From an uncultured Eubacteriales bacterium (GTDB lineage: Bacteria > Bacillota > Clostridia > Oscillospirales > CAG-272), in contig CAKROZ010000013.1 of the NCBI GenBank assembly GCA_934373635.1, forward strand, positions 1 to 33,505: a stretch of 33,505 bases of DNA, written 5' to 3'. Positions 1-8,623 of this stretch are shown one piece after another; the stretch's first letter is position 1, and each line of letters starts with the position of its first letter. A program made the position numbers and the translations under genes. The notes under the pieces are model-generated. The model searched no databases, had not been told where the DNA came from, and was given only the letters and a program-made list of their open reading frames with translations.

Positions 1-103
1 CAAAGTTCACTAACGAGATCTTCACACTTTTCAGTGTTTTCTTCTCTTCTTTGTGTTGTTCAATTTTCAATGACCGAGCCGTCGTTTTATCGACAGCTTT
101 CTT
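1..103 (-). other. Probable 5' leader of an rRNA operon (boxA-like)
   Basis: Reading leftward from the promoter, a stretch at about 75-59 reads GGTCATTGAAAATTGAAC. This is very like the boxA/antitermination sequence found in leaders upstream of 16S rRNA in Gram-positive bacteria. There is no long minus-strand ORF here. The 16S gene itself would lie beyond the left edge, so the call is inference from the leader motif plus a near-consensus promoter. Confidence 0.5.
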
Positions 104-132
104 ATTCTACCACATCTCTCTCCGATTGTCAA
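104..132 (-). promoter_or_regulatory. Strong leftward SigA-type promoter (probable rRNA operon promoter)
   Basis: On the minus strand, TTGACA (132-127) and TAGAAT (109-104) are separated by exactly 17 bp. It fires toward the left edge of the window. No protein gene follows within the window, and the sequence downstream resembles an rRNA leader. Confidence 0.7.
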
Positions 133-231
133 GGGCTTTTTGAAAGATTTTTTACTTTTTTATCGATTTTTTGCGTATTTTTCGTTCCCCGTCTCAAAAT
201 AAAGATACATTCTCTCGGAAAGGAGCGCACG

Positions 232-915
232 ATGGCTTCGATTTTTCTGCGAACCGTGCTCATTTATTTCTTTCTCTCCGTCACGCTGAAGCTGATGGGA
301 AAGCGACAGATCGGAGAGCTCGAGGTCGGGGAGCTCGTCTCCACCCTCCTCATTTCGGAGGTTGCCGCCATTCCGATCGACGATCCCGACCTTCCCCTGC
401 TCAACGCGGTCATTCCCATCCTCTTTATTCTTTCGGCAGAGATCCTGCTCTCCGCGGTCAAAAACCGTTCCGCAAAGCTGAAGCACCTGATCGAAGGGGA
501 GCCCGTCTATATTATATATAAAGGAAAGATTCGTCAAAAGGTGCTCGAGGACAACCGCATCTCGATCAACGAGCTGCTCTCGGAGCTACGCGTGCTCGGC
601 ATTGCGGACGTGTCGGAGGTGTACTACGCCATTCTCGAGCAGAGCGGAAAGCTGTCGGTCACTCTGCGGTCGGACTGCCAGCCGATCACGCGACGCGCCC
701 TTGCCGACGAGGAAGACGCGGACGCGGGGATCGCGCACATGATCGTCGTCGACCGCGAGGTCAACGAAAAGAATCTCCGCGCCCTCGGCTACGACCGCGT
801 GTGGCTCTCTCACGTTCTTTCGCATTACGGCGTCAAGCTCCCCGAGGTATACCTTCTGACCGTCGACGACCGCGGGAACACGTCTCTTGTCCGAAAGGAG
901 GACGCGCCCGCATGA
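232..915 (+). CDS. DUF421 family membrane protein (YetF/YrbG-like)
   Basis: A 227-residue protein with two or three N-terminal membrane segments (about residues 4-20, 38-55 and 60-78) followed by a soluble alpha/beta domain. The start at 232 is preceded by GGAAAGGAG. An in-frame ATG far upstream at 34 lies inside the divergent leader region and is rejected. Family hallmarks include the N-terminal LMGKRQIGELE stretch, the EGEPVYIIYKGKI strand and the ISINELLSELR segment. DUF421 proteins are widespread in spore-forming Firmicutes, and their biochemical role is unknown. The next gene overlaps by ATGA, so the two are translationally coupled. Confidence 0.85.
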   Translation: MASIFLRTVLIYFFLSVTLKLMGKRQIGELEVGELVSTLLISEVAAIPIDDPDLPLLNAVIPILFILSAEILLSAVKNRSAKLKHLIEGEPVYIIYKGKIRQKVLEDNRISINELLSELRVLGIADVSEVYYAILEQSGKLSVTLRSDCQPITRRALADEEDADAGIAHMIVVDREVNEKNLRALGYDRVWLSHVLSHYGVKLPEVYLLTVDDRGNTSLVRKEDAPA

Positions 916-1277
916 AAGTTAAAATTTCCGCGACGGTCATTCTCGTGCTCGTGCTGATCTTCGTCTTCGTCAATGCCGCCGTCATCGGGCAGAAAGCCGC
1001 GAGCTACAAGGAGAAGGTCGCGGCGCTCTCTCCGACCGACGAAGGGATCCTCGAGCGTGTCACTGCGCTTTATCGGGATTTTCGGGCAGAGGAGCGCTAT
1101 ATCAGCCTTACCGTCAATCACGACGACCTCACGAACATCGAAGAAGCCTTCGCCGAGCTGATCGGCGCGGCAGAGGCGGGAGACGACGAGCAATTCGTCA
1201 TTACAAAAAGCCGCCTCGAGGATGCGCTCACGCACCTCGGGCGGCTCTCGGGAGTCAATCTCGACAGTATCTTCTGA
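912..1277 (+). CDS. DUF4363 family protein
   Basis: A 121-residue protein with one N-terminal membrane anchor (about residues 5-24) and an outward-facing helical domain rich in acidic and alanine residues. This is the size and layout of DUF4363. The start codon overlaps the DUF421 stop in an ATGA, which makes a coupled two-gene operon, and this pairing is recurrent in clostridia. It probably works with the DUF421 protein at the membrane (inference). The stop is only 3 bp from the stop of the converging DUF2344 gene, and no terminator is visible between them. Confidence 0.75.
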   Translation: MKVKISATVILVLVLIFVFVNAAVIGQKAASYKEKVAALSPTDEGILERVTALYRDFRAEERYISLTVNHDDLTNIEEAFAELIGAAEAGDDEQFVITKSRLEDALTHLGRLSGVNLDSIF

Positions 1278-1280
1278 CTT

Positions 1281-1976
1281 TCAGCGAAAAGGGGTCATAT
1301 CCTCGCGATAGGCACCGACCCTCAAAATCCGATACCCCTCGTTCACAAGGCAGGGATCGGAGAGGATGCCCGCTTCCTTTTTTAAGAAGCGGATAACGAG
1401 CTCGGGATTCAGAAACGCGGACGCGTCCCCCGAAAGTACGCAGAACATGTGAAGCGTCCCCTCCTCTGCCGTCACTTTCACCGTGCGGATCAGCGGGCGG
1501 ATCTCTACGGGGCGGAATTCTCTGTCCTTCCCCTTCTTCTCGGCGAGCACGCTCTCTCCGAGCAAAAGTGCCTCGCACTTCTCGGCGAGCGCCGCATCCG
1601 CGCCCTCGGTATCGACGGTGATGTCATAGCCGAGCCATTTGAGATCGGTCAGGCGCGTGTCGGGATAATATACCTCCTCGACCCGCATGTCGTCGGTCAG
1701 ATTGGCATTGAGCGCCTCCCTGACGCGGGACGGCTCCGCCCTTTCCGTCAGGCGGATGTCCATAAACTCGACAAGACTTTCCGTCCCGATGGAAAGCGGG
1801 GCGGCAAACACCATCTTCGGCTTCGGGTTATACCCCTCGGTATACCAAAGCGGCAGGGCGGCACGGGTCACGACGCGGTTCATCGTGCGCACGAGGTCGA
1901 GGTGAGAGATATATTGAAGGTCTCCGATCTTGCGGAATTTTACGCGGAGGGTGACGGGGGTCATTTCTTGCACCAT
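1281..1976 (-). CDS. DUF2344 / TIGR03936 radical SAM-linked protein
   Basis: A 231-residue protein whose N-terminus contains the family signature (VKFRKIGDLQYISHLDL, then YTEGYNPKPKM). The domain occurs either as a separate gene next to, or fused to, a B12-binding radical SAM protein, and here it overlaps that gene by 16 nt. The start at 1976 is chosen because GGGAGGT sits 8 bp upstream. An internal ATG at 1964 would give an ATGA overlap but has no such site. It probably helps its radical SAM partner recognise a substrate. The substrate is not known to me. Confidence 0.88.
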   Translation of the reverse strand: MVQEMTPVTLRVKFRKIGDLQYISHLDLVRTMNRVVTRAALPLWYTEGYNPKPKMVFAAPLSIGTESLVEFMDIRLTERAEPSRVREALNANLTDDMRVEEVYYPDTRLTDLKWLGYDITVDTEGADAALAEKCEALLLGESVLAEKKGKDREFRPVEIRPLIRTVKVTAEEGTLHMFCVLSGDASAFLNPELVIRFLKKEAGILSDPCLVNEGYRILRVGAYREDMTPFR

Positions 1977-3814
1977 CTCGTTTTACCTCCCAAACGGTTC
2001 GCCCCACAGCCCGAGCAATGCTCGGCGCAGGAGGGGGTCGTCTCCTCACGATACGCACGGGCGCGCTCGCGAAGAAGGAATTCTTTTGTCACACCGGGAT
2101 CGATCACGTCCCACGGAAGCACCTCGTCGAGTCCGAAGCCGCGCGTCGTATAAAACGCGGGGTCGATGCCGGTGTCGGAAAACGCCTGCATCCAGCGGTC
2201 GAAGTCGAAGCACTCGTCCCACGCGTCGAGATATGCGCCGAGCTCCACCGCGCGCAAGATCGCGCGGGAAAGGCGGCGGTCGCCGCGGGTAAAGACCGCC
2301 TCGATGAAGGAGGTCTTCGCGTCATGGTAGGTATAGCGGATGCGTCGGTCGGTGATGCACGCCTTCAGATGCTCCTGCTTTTCGGCGAGGGTCTCGAAGG
2401 TATCCTGCTTCTCCCACTGGAACGCGGTGAACGGCTTCGGCACGAAGCAGGCGACGCTGATGGTGACGCCGACGCCGCGGGGGCGTTCCTCCTTCGGCAG
2501 TGCGTAATAGCAATCGATGACCTTTTTCGACAGGGCGGCAATGCCTTCAATGTCCGTCAAGGTCTCGGTGGGGAGTCCGTTCATAAAGTAGAGTTTGACA
2601 TTGCTCTTGCCGCCGCGGAAGGCGATGCCGACCGCGCGCTCGAGGTCTGCCTCCGTGACATTTTTGTTGATAACGTCACGCAGGCGCTGTGTTCCCGCCT
2701 CGGGAGCGAAGGTCAGACCGCCCGTGCGGACGGAGGACACCTTCTGCATGAGCTCTTCCGAAAAGCTGTCGAGGCGAAGGGACGGGAGAGACAGGCTCAC
2801 GCGCTTTTCATCCGTCCACGAGAGCAAACGGTCGGTCAGCTCGGGCAGGCGGGAATAATCGCTGATGGAAAGGGAGATGAGGGAGATCTCGTCGTAGCCG
2901 CTGTTCTCGTACAGGCAACGCGCACGGTCACAGAGTACCTCGGGCGAGGTCTCGCGAATCGGGCGGTAGATCATTCCCGCCTGACAGAAGCGGCATCCGC
3001 GGATGCATCCGCGATAGACCTCGAGAACGATGCGGTCATGCACCGTCTCAACGTAGGGGATCACGAGCTTTTCGGGATAGGGCGCATGATCGAGATCGGG
3101 GACGATGCGCTTTCTCACGCGGGTCGGCACCTCGGGATATTTCGGCGTATAGGGATAGAGCGTACCGTCCTCGTGATAGCGCACCTCATAAAGTGAGGGG
3201 ACATACACGCCCTCGATGCCCGCCGCGGCGCGCAAAAATGCGGCACGCGTATAGGTACCGTCCTCCTTCATCCGGATATAGAGTCTGACGATCTCGTGCA
3301 GGACCTCTTCCCCTTCCCCGATATTGAGAAGGTCGAAAAAGTCCGCGACCGGCTCGGAATTGAAGGTGCAGGGACCGCCGCCGAGGATGATCGGGCAATC
3401 CTCTCCCCGCTCGGCGGACAGAAGGGGGAAGCCCGCGAGCTTCAGCATCCCGAGAAAGGTCGGATAACAAAGCTCGTAATGAAGAGAAAAGCCCACGATG
3501 TCAAAATCGGATACCGGGTCTCCGCTCTCTACCGCGGTGAGCGGAAGCCCGTAGGTCTCCATCCGCTCCTTCATATCCGTCCACGGCGCGTAGGCGCGCT
3601 CGCACCAGATGTCGGGGTCGCGGTTTAATACGTCATACAGAATCCTGACACCGAGATTGGACATGCCGATCTCGTAGGTGTCGGGAAAACAGAAGGCAAA
3701 GCGGCATTTGACTGCCGCTTTGTCCTTCATGACGCGATTGTATTCTCCCCCGATGTAGCGCCCGGGCTTTTCCACGGACTTCAGAACCGAGGAAAGATGC
3801 GTTTTTTCGGTCAT
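1961..3814 (-). CDS. TIGR03960 family B12-binding-domain radical SAM protein
   Basis: A 617-residue protein. The N-terminal half (about 1-200) is a cobalamin-binding-like Rossmann region. The radical SAM core carries Cys270-x3-Cys274-x2-Cys277 in a YRGCIRGCRFCQAG context, ligating the 4Fe-4S cluster. The C-terminus holds further cysteines (CAEHCSGCG), which may bind an extra metal centre. It lies 3 bp downstream of the pseudo-ATPase gene and overlaps DUF2344. In many clostridia this pair is followed by rng, rplU and rpmA, and those genes are absent here. The substrate is unknown. Start supported by AAAGGA upstream. Confidence 0.9.
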   Translation of the reverse strand: MTEKTHLSSVLKSVEKPGRYIGGEYNRVMKDKAAVKCRFAFCFPDTYEIGMSNLGVRILYDVLNRDPDIWCERAYAPWTDMKERMETYGLPLTAVESGDPVSDFDIVGFSLHYELCYPTFLGMLKLAGFPLLSAERGEDCPIILGGGPCTFNSEPVADFFDLLNIGEGEEVLHEIVRLYIRMKEDGTYTRAAFLRAAAGIEGVYVPSLYEVRYHEDGTLYPYTPKYPEVPTRVRKRIVPDLDHAPYPEKLVIPYVETVHDRIVLEVYRGCIRGCRFCQAGMIYRPIRETSPEVLCDRARCLYENSGYDEISLISLSISDYSRLPELTDRLLSWTDEKRVSLSLPSLRLDSFSEELMQKVSSVRTGGLTFAPEAGTQRLRDVINKNVTEADLERAVGIAFRGGKSNVKLYFMNGLPTETLTDIEGIAALSKKVIDCYYALPKEERPRGVGVTISVACFVPKPFTAFQWEKQDTFETLAEKQEHLKACITDRRIRYTYHDAKTSFIEAVFTRGDRRLSRAILRAVELGAYLDAWDECFDFDRWMQAFSDTGIDPAFYTTRGFGLDEVLPWDVIDPGVTKEFLLRERARAYREETTPSCAEHCSGCGANRLGGKTRWCKK

Positions 3815-3817
3815 TCT

Positions 3818-6499
3818 TTAATCCTTTCTCCGCTCGACAACCGCGGGAAGTGTCCCGCGGATCTCTTTACGATTTCTCTGCTTCCCGACGGGGAAGGTAT
3901 TGCGGGTGAGGAAGGCGAGAACGCCGACCCATGCCGCCTGCCAAAGTGCGAGGAAGACCGTCGGAATACCGAGCACGCCGAAGAGCGAAAGCAGGATCGC
4001 CGCCGCGCCGCCCGCCGCCGCGGCAGCCGTCGCGGTGCTGCGGAGGGTCTTTTGAAATTTCACGTACTTTTTCGAGAGAAGAAGCATGTTGATGGCATTG
4101 GTCTTGTCTCCGAGGGTCACGATGCCCGCGCTGATGCGGGGATAGATCTTCTTGTCCTCGGACAGCGGCACCGTCTTGTGCATCACGCGGATGATGTCCT
4201 CACCCGTCGTGAGCTTGTGCACGAGCTCGTTATTGACATTGGGATCACGGGTATACACGAGGGTCACGATGCCCGCCTCTTTCAGGAGAGGAAGGAGCAT
4301 GGTATACTCCTCCGAGAAGGAGTAACGAAGGTAGAATTTCGCATACACGCGTCCTGCCTCGGCGGCATACATCACGCGCGTGGTGTCGTACACCCTGTCC
4401 TGCGCGCCCGTATCGGCGGGGATGGTGATGCCGTAGCGGCGCATGTATTCTTCCGTGCCGGCATAGACCGTCACGCCCTCGACCTCACCGCGGATGCCGT
4501 CCTGCTCGACGTATGCGTGCTCTGCGGGGGGACAGCGTTTTTCGAGCGCGTTCGCAAAAATGTAATCGAGCGGTCCGCCGAGCAAAGCGAAGAGTGCGGA
4601 CATCTGTCGCAGTGCTTTTGTAAAGTTTTGTTTATCTCCGTAGAGCATAACGCGTTGAAGTGCGACATCTTCTTTCCCGAAGATCTCGATATCGTCAAAG
4701 GTCACGACGTCCACGCCGGCGTAGTCGTAATAGGAGGTTTCACCGATGACCGTGCTGTCCTCCGCGAGGGTTTCCTTCTCCGCGCGATAGTAGGAGAGCT
4801 TATGGGAAAGCAGACCGAAGGACGGGAAGGAGAGCATGAAGACGAGGAGGAAGGAAGCGAGCGCCCCCACCATGCCGCCGACGATGAAGTAGGCGACCAC
4901 ACCCGTCACGAGAGAAACGCCGAGGGAGACGGCGAAGAGGAGGAGCACCGCCTGCGAATTCTCCGCGCTCTTGGAATTGCGGCGGAAGAAATCCGAGACG
5001 AAGGTGGTGCGGAAAAAGCGCGCGGTCTTCGATTTATATTCGTCGATCGTGCCGTCGAGCGCGAGGTTCTCTCTTTCGAGAGAGCGCGTCATTTTCTTTT
5101 CCACCACCTGTTTTTTGCCGTTGATGGAAACGAGCTTGAAGCTCATGAATTCCGCATTCGCCGCAAAATAGGACGAAGCGATCGCCGTGAGTGTGGCAAC
5201 GCCGTAGAGTGCACCGAAGAGCGGATAGCTCACGGGCTCGTAAGCGGCGATTACGAGGCAATACACGATATTAAATAAGAAGGCAACGGGCAAAAACAGC
5301 TCGCATTTCGCCCTTCCGACAAGGAGGGCGCGCACTGCGGCGATCGTCTCGGGGAGTCCGATGGCGAAGAGGCAGGCAAGAAATTCGAGATCCAAGAGTG
5401 CGAGTGCCCCGGGGAGGGAGGAAAGCCGCAGAAGCTTTACGGGATCCACACCGACGGCACCGAGATTCTCGAGCAGAAGAAGGATGAAGGTCAGGACGGC
5501 GGCGGCAATGAAACGCACGCGAAGGGAGGCGATCGCATCGACGAATCTGTCCTTGAAGGCGAAGCGCTGAGAAAAGCTCGTATAATCCGCGCTCTTCCCC
5601 TTCTTACCGTCGGGGGTAAGGATGCTGAGCGGCTCGTCCTCCTTCGGGGAGGATATTTTTTCTCCGTAGACATCGCTCACGCCGTAATCCATCACGGCGG
5701 GCGCGCCTTTTTTGTCGGAGAAGTCATAGACCGTTTGCCCCTCTTCCCTTTCGGGCGTCTTCGCGGTCTGCTCCTCCGCCTTCGGTGCTTCCGTCTTTGT
5801 CATACGTTCGTCACCGATGATCTCGCGGATCTTCTCCCTCTCCTCCTCCAAGGTGGGCTCGGGCTTCGGCTCGTTCTTCGGTTCGCTCTCCGTCGGTCTC
5901 GCCGAGGGCTTTGCGACCTTGATGAGGTTCTCCTCGGGGTCGGGATTCGCCGTGTTCACATTGACCTCCTTCGCCATGGCGACGGGGGTCGTATCGTTCT
6001 CCGCCGTGGGGTCGGAGGGGGACACCTTCCGCGTAGCGGCGGAATTCACCGCCGTGGAGGAGCCTGTCCGCGGACGCGGGTCGTTCACCATGCGGTAGGT
6101 CTCGCTCACCTCGGTAAACCGCGGAAGATAGGTCGTCCAGATGCGCGGACGATCCTCCTCGGCAACGGGGGTATTGTATTTTTCGTTGACGCTGAAATTC
6201 TCGGGGACGAGGAATTCCTCTCCCGCGGGAAGGGGCGTCTCTTCCTTTTTCTTATCCTTTTCCGAATCGACGAGAACGGTCTCTTCGACCTTGGGTGCGG
6301 ACTTCTCATGCTCGAGAAGAGAGGGGGTCTTCGGTTTTTCTTCCTCGAATACGAGCCCGTGAGGTTCCTCGCGGAAGACGAACTCGGTCGCGCCGTTTTC
6401 GTTTTTGCTTTCGGTGATGTTGCCGACCTTATATTCTTCCTTGATCTTCGACAGGATGTCTTCGATCTCTTCGGTCGGCTTTTCCCGATTGTCTGCCAT
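3818..6499 (-). CDS. Large membrane protein resembling an inactive P-type ATPase
   Basis: An 893-residue protein. Residues 1 to about 310 are acidic, low-complexity and probably disordered. They are followed by membrane segments at about 329-349, 365-390, 398-418, 423-448, 517-540 and 541-566, a large soluble part, and two more membrane segments near the C-terminus (about 825-880). The order matches a P1B-type ATPase: a proline in the sixth helix (Pro559, SFPSF, where CPC would be), an aspartate 43 residues later (Asp602 in TFDDIEIF, where FDKTGT would be), then nucleotide-domain-like and hinge-like segments before the last two helices. KTGT, TGE, the HP dipeptide and GDGxND are all absent. 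No enzymatic activity is expected. The gene sits between rlmB (39 bp) and the radical SAM gene (3 bp), with AAAGGAG at the start. A DUF of unknown role is the alternative reading. Confidence 0.75.
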   Translation of the reverse strand: MADNREKPTEEIEDILSKIKEEYKVGNITESKNENGATEFVFREEPHGLVFEEEKPKTPSLLEHEKSAPKVEETVLVDSEKDKKKEETPLPAGEEFLVPENFSVNEKYNTPVAEEDRPRIWTTYLPRFTEVSETYRMVNDPRPRTGSSTAVNSAATRKVSPSDPTAENDTTPVAMAKEVNVNTANPDPEENLIKVAKPSARPTESEPKNEPKPEPTLEEEREKIREIIGDERMTKTEAPKAEEQTAKTPEREEGQTVYDFSDKKGAPAVMDYGVSDVYGEKISSPKEDEPLSILTPDGKKGKSADYTSFSQRFAFKDRFVDAIASLRVRFIAAAVLTFILLLLENLGAVGVDPVKLLRLSSLPGALALLDLEFLACLFAIGLPETIAAVRALLVGRAKCELFLPVAFLFNIVYCLVIAAYEPVSYPLFGALYGVATLTAIASSYFAANAEFMSFKLVSINGKKQVVEKKMTRSLERENLALDGTIDEYKSKTARFFRTTFVSDFFRRNSKSAENSQAVLLLFAVSLGVSLVTGVVAYFIVGGMVGALASFLLVFMLSFPSFGLLSHKLSYYRAEKETLAEDSTVIGETSYYDYAGVDVVTFDDIEIFGKEDVALQRVMLYGDKQNFTKALRQMSALFALLGGPLDYIFANALEKRCPPAEHAYVEQDGIRGEVEGVTVYAGTEEYMRRYGITIPADTGAQDRVYDTTRVMYAAEAGRVYAKFYLRYSFSEEYTMLLPLLKEAGIVTLVYTRDPNVNNELVHKLTTGEDIIRVMHKTVPLSEDKKIYPRISAGIVTLGDKTNAINMLLLSKKYVKFQKTLRSTATAAAAAGGAAAILLSLFGVLGIPTVFLALWQAAWVGVLAFLTRNTFPVGKQRNRKEIRGTLPAVVERRKD

Positions 6500-6538
6500 T
6501 TTCGGAGTCTCCTTTCGTCTGTTCTTTCAAAAAAGCGG

Positions 6539-7375
6539 TCAGATGCTCCGCCGCTGTCTCGCGACCTCTGCCATCAGAACGGCACCCGCCGCCGAAACGT
6601 TCATGGAATCCACGTGTCCGCGCATGGGAATCGAGAGGGTGAAATCGCAATGCTCACCGACGAGGCGGGACATTCCGCTCCCCTCACTCCCGAGCACGAG
6701 CGCGACGGCACCGCGGAAGTCCACGCTGTCATAGGGCGTACCGCCCATATCGGTCCCGTAAATCCAGACGCCCTTCTCCTTCAACTCTTCGATCGCCTGC
6801 GAAAGATTGGTCACGCGGGCGACGCGCATATATTCGATGGCGCCTGCCGAAGCCTTTGCCACCGTGGCGCTGAGTCCGACGGCGCGTCGCTTCGGTATCA
6901 CGACGCCGTGAGCGCCGAGACATTCCGCGCTGCGGATGATGGCGCCGAGGTTCCCGGGATCTTCTACCCCGTCGCAAATGACGAGGAAGGGAGCTTCCCC
7001 GCGTTCCTTCGCGACCTCGAGGATCTCCTCAAGGGTACTGTAATTTCTCTCGGCGGCGAAGGCGACGATCCCCTGATGCGTGCCGTGTCCCGAAAGGGCA
7101 TCGAGCTTCTGACGGTCGACCTCGTGGATCGGGATCTTTCTTGCCGCCGCCTCTCCGAGGAGGACGCAGACCGAGCCTTCCCTCTCGCCCGACTGAATGT
7201 AGATCTTATCGATGTCGCGCTCGGAGGCAAGAAGCTCCCGCACCGCGTTTCTTCCGAAAATGACGTTCTCCGCGACTTCTTCCTCCGCGCGGTTCGGCGT
7301 GCCGTTTCTTTGCGGATAGGGGCGTCTTTTTTTATCCGGGTTGCCTTTTTTGAAATCCTTTTCTCTTTTTTCCAT
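6539..7375 (-). CDS. rlmB: 23S rRNA 2'-O-methyltransferase RlmB/TrmH family
   Basis: A 278-residue SpoU-class methyltransferase. There is a basic, probably disordered N-terminal tail (residues 1-35) and a substrate-binding domain beginning ENVIFGRNAVRELL. The C-terminal knotted domain carries the three SpoU motifs: DPGNLGAIIRSAE, VLGSEGSGM and LSIPMRGHVDSMNVSAA. It would 2'-O-methylate a guanosine of 23S rRNA (G2251 in E. coli) using S-adenosylmethionine. The start is placed at 7375 because the extension upstream to 7447 runs into the promoter. First gene of a four-gene operon. Confidence 0.92.
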   Translation of the reverse strand: MEKREKDFKKGNPDKKRRPYPQRNGTPNRAEEEVAENVIFGRNAVRELLASERDIDKIYIQSGEREGSVCVLLGEAAARKIPIHEVDRQKLDALSGHGTHQGIVAFAAERNYSTLEEILEVAKERGEAPFLVICDGVEDPGNLGAIIRSAECLGAHGVVIPKRRAVGLSATVAKASAGAIEYMRVARVTNLSQAIEELKEKGVWIYGTDMGGTPYDSVDFRGAVALVLGSEGSGMSRLVGEHCDFTLSIPMRGHVDSMNVSAAGAVLMAEVARQRRSI

Positions 7376-7463
7376 ATACGATACGCTTTCTTCCCTTTCG
7401 GGAGCAAATCGAAAATCAGACAATCGTCCGCACGGCTGTGCCGACACGGCTCTGTTCCTTTTT

Positions 7464-7492
7464 ATTATAGCATACTATTTTCTTTTTGTATA
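7464..7492 (-). promoter_or_regulatory. SigA-type promoter of the rlmB operon
   Basis: TATACA (7492-7487), a 17 bp spacer and a perfect TATAAT (7469-7464) on the minus strand, about 90 bp ahead of the rlmB start. Confidence 0.65.
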
Positions 7493-7600
7493 GGGGAAAA
7501 ACGAAAAAAAACCACTTTTCGACCCCCTTCGCGTATTCGTCCTCCGAGCAGTCTGCCACGGCGCGGAGAGGGGGCTCTGCGTTTTTCCCTTTTTACCACA

Positions 7601-7630
7601 GAAAAAGGGCGGTCACGGCGACCACCCTTT
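7601..7630 (-). terminator. Rho-independent terminator of the gene at 7661-8146
   Basis: On the minus strand, AAAGGGTGGT pairs with ACCGCCCTTT (one G-T wobble) around a 7-nt loop, and the T-run continues to TTTTT. It lies 30 bp past the stop codon. Confidence 0.75.
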
Positions 7631-7660
7631 CGCAAATTCCGCCCGATGCGGCATCCGTCT

Positions 7661-8146
7661 TTATTGAGAGTCCGTTTTCCCAACGGCCACGTACCACGTC
7701 CCGTTCCGATTCACACAGACGAGCTCGGCATCCCATTCGGTGCCGTCCTCGACCGAGGCGCGCAGTGTCAGATACGCATAACTGTCCGCGCGGCGATATC
7801 CGGTAAGGCGATAGGTGATCTTCGAGTCGGGGGCTAATTCTGTGGTGTTGGTGGCATACTGAACCAGACGGGAAAGAGACGCACCCGTCGCCATTTGTGT
7901 CCTGCGGATCAAGACGCGCTCGTTCGGGTCGATGCAGTCATAGAATGCGGTGTTATCGTTTTTCTCCACGGCGTCGCGGAAGCGAAGCGCCATCGGGAAC
8001 GGAGAGGTAAAATAAACGATCAGGGCAACGGCGATCAGGGCGATCAGTACCCCGAACAAAACGAAGATCGCGATCTTCGTCTTGTTCTTCATTTTCTTGC
8101 GCGGACTCGTCTCTGCGACGGCGGTGTTCGGCTTCGTCTTTGCCAT
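7661..8146 (-). CDS. Single-pass membrane protein with small extracytoplasmic domain
   Basis: A 161-residue protein. A lysine-rich cytoplasmic tail (residues 1-25) precedes one membrane helix (about 26-46), followed by an extracytoplasmic domain of about 110 residues. The domain starts with a helix that reads like an NTF2/DUF4878-type fold (FRDAVEKNDNTAFYDCIDP) and ends in beta strands closing with NGTWYVAVG. The start at 8146 follows AAAGGAACC; a longer version starting at 8209 has no such site. I do not recognise a specific function. Monocistronic, with its own terminator. Confidence 0.7.
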   Translation of the reverse strand: MAKTKPNTAVAETSPRKKMKNKTKIAIFVLFGVLIALIAVALIVYFTSPFPMALRFRDAVEKNDNTAFYDCIDPNERVLIRRTQMATGASLSRLVQYATNTTELAPDSKITYRLTGYRRADSYAYLTLRASVEDGTEWDAELVCVNRNGTWYVAVGKTDSQ

Positions 8147-8263
8147 TTCCGTGGTTCCTTTCTCACTTCCGCGGGCATTCGTCCGATGGATGCTTTTCTT
8201 CTCTTTCAAATATTCCCGTAAGCGTCGCGCATCATCATCGCGACGGTCAAACTCTTTTTACGA

Positions 8264-8298
8264 AAAACGAGCATTTTCTGCTCGAAAATGCTCGTTTT
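8264..8298 (-). terminator. Terminator of the zinc-ribbon gene
   Basis: A 15-bp perfect stem (8264-8278 with 8284-8298) around a 5-nt loop. On the minus strand it ends in TTTTT, 15 bp after the stop codon. Confidence 0.8.
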
Positions 8299-8312
8299 CC
8301 ACTGGAGAGAGA

Positions 8313-8588
8313 TCAGGCGTTTCTCATTGCGGCGAAGCACTCGCTGCAGTAAACCGCCTTGCCTTCGGTCGGCTTGAAGGGCACTTGGCACTCTTTGCCG
8401 CACTTCGCGCAAACCGCATTGAACATCTCTCTGGTGCCACGGCTCGCGTTCTTTCTTGCGGCACGGCATTCTTTGCATCTCTGGGGCTCGTTTTCAAAGC
8501 CTTTCGATGCGTAGAATTCCTGCTCACCTGCGGTGAACACGAAATCATTGCCGCAGTCCTTGCACTTCAATGTCTTGTCCTGGTACAT
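8313..8588 (-). CDS. Small protein with two zinc ribbons
   Basis: A 91-residue protein with four CxxC pairs: Cys9/12 with Cys38/41 (zf-trcl-like ribbon, spacing 25) and Cys60/63 with Cys81/84 (spacing 17). Each ribbon should bind one Zn2+. The first matches the 'probable zinc-ribbon' family common in clostridia. The start at 8588 is preceded by AAAGGAACC; a longer frame to 8642 runs into the tRNA-like sequence and is rejected. Nucleic-acid or protein binding is likely, but the partner is unknown. Confidence 0.8.
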   Translation of the reverse strand: MYQDKTLKCKDCGNDFVFTAGEQEFYASKGFENEPQRCKECRAARKNASRGTREMFNAVCAKCGKECQVPFKPTEGKAVYCSECFAAMRNA

Positions 8589-8623
8589 GGTTCCTTTTTT
8601 TCCTCGCTTAAAATAGGTAATTT

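Noticed and set aside
3797..5278. 493-codon open frame on the plus strand opposite the pseudo-ATPase gene
   Set aside because: It is rich in His, Arg, Asp and Glu with no recognisable motif and no ribosome binding site. It is the antisense shadow of a GC-rich coding gene.
5735..7837. 700-codon open frame on the plus strand
   Set aside because: It crosses the antisense of the pseudo-ATPase N-terminus, rlmB, the rlmB promoter and a terminator; it is a composition artefact.
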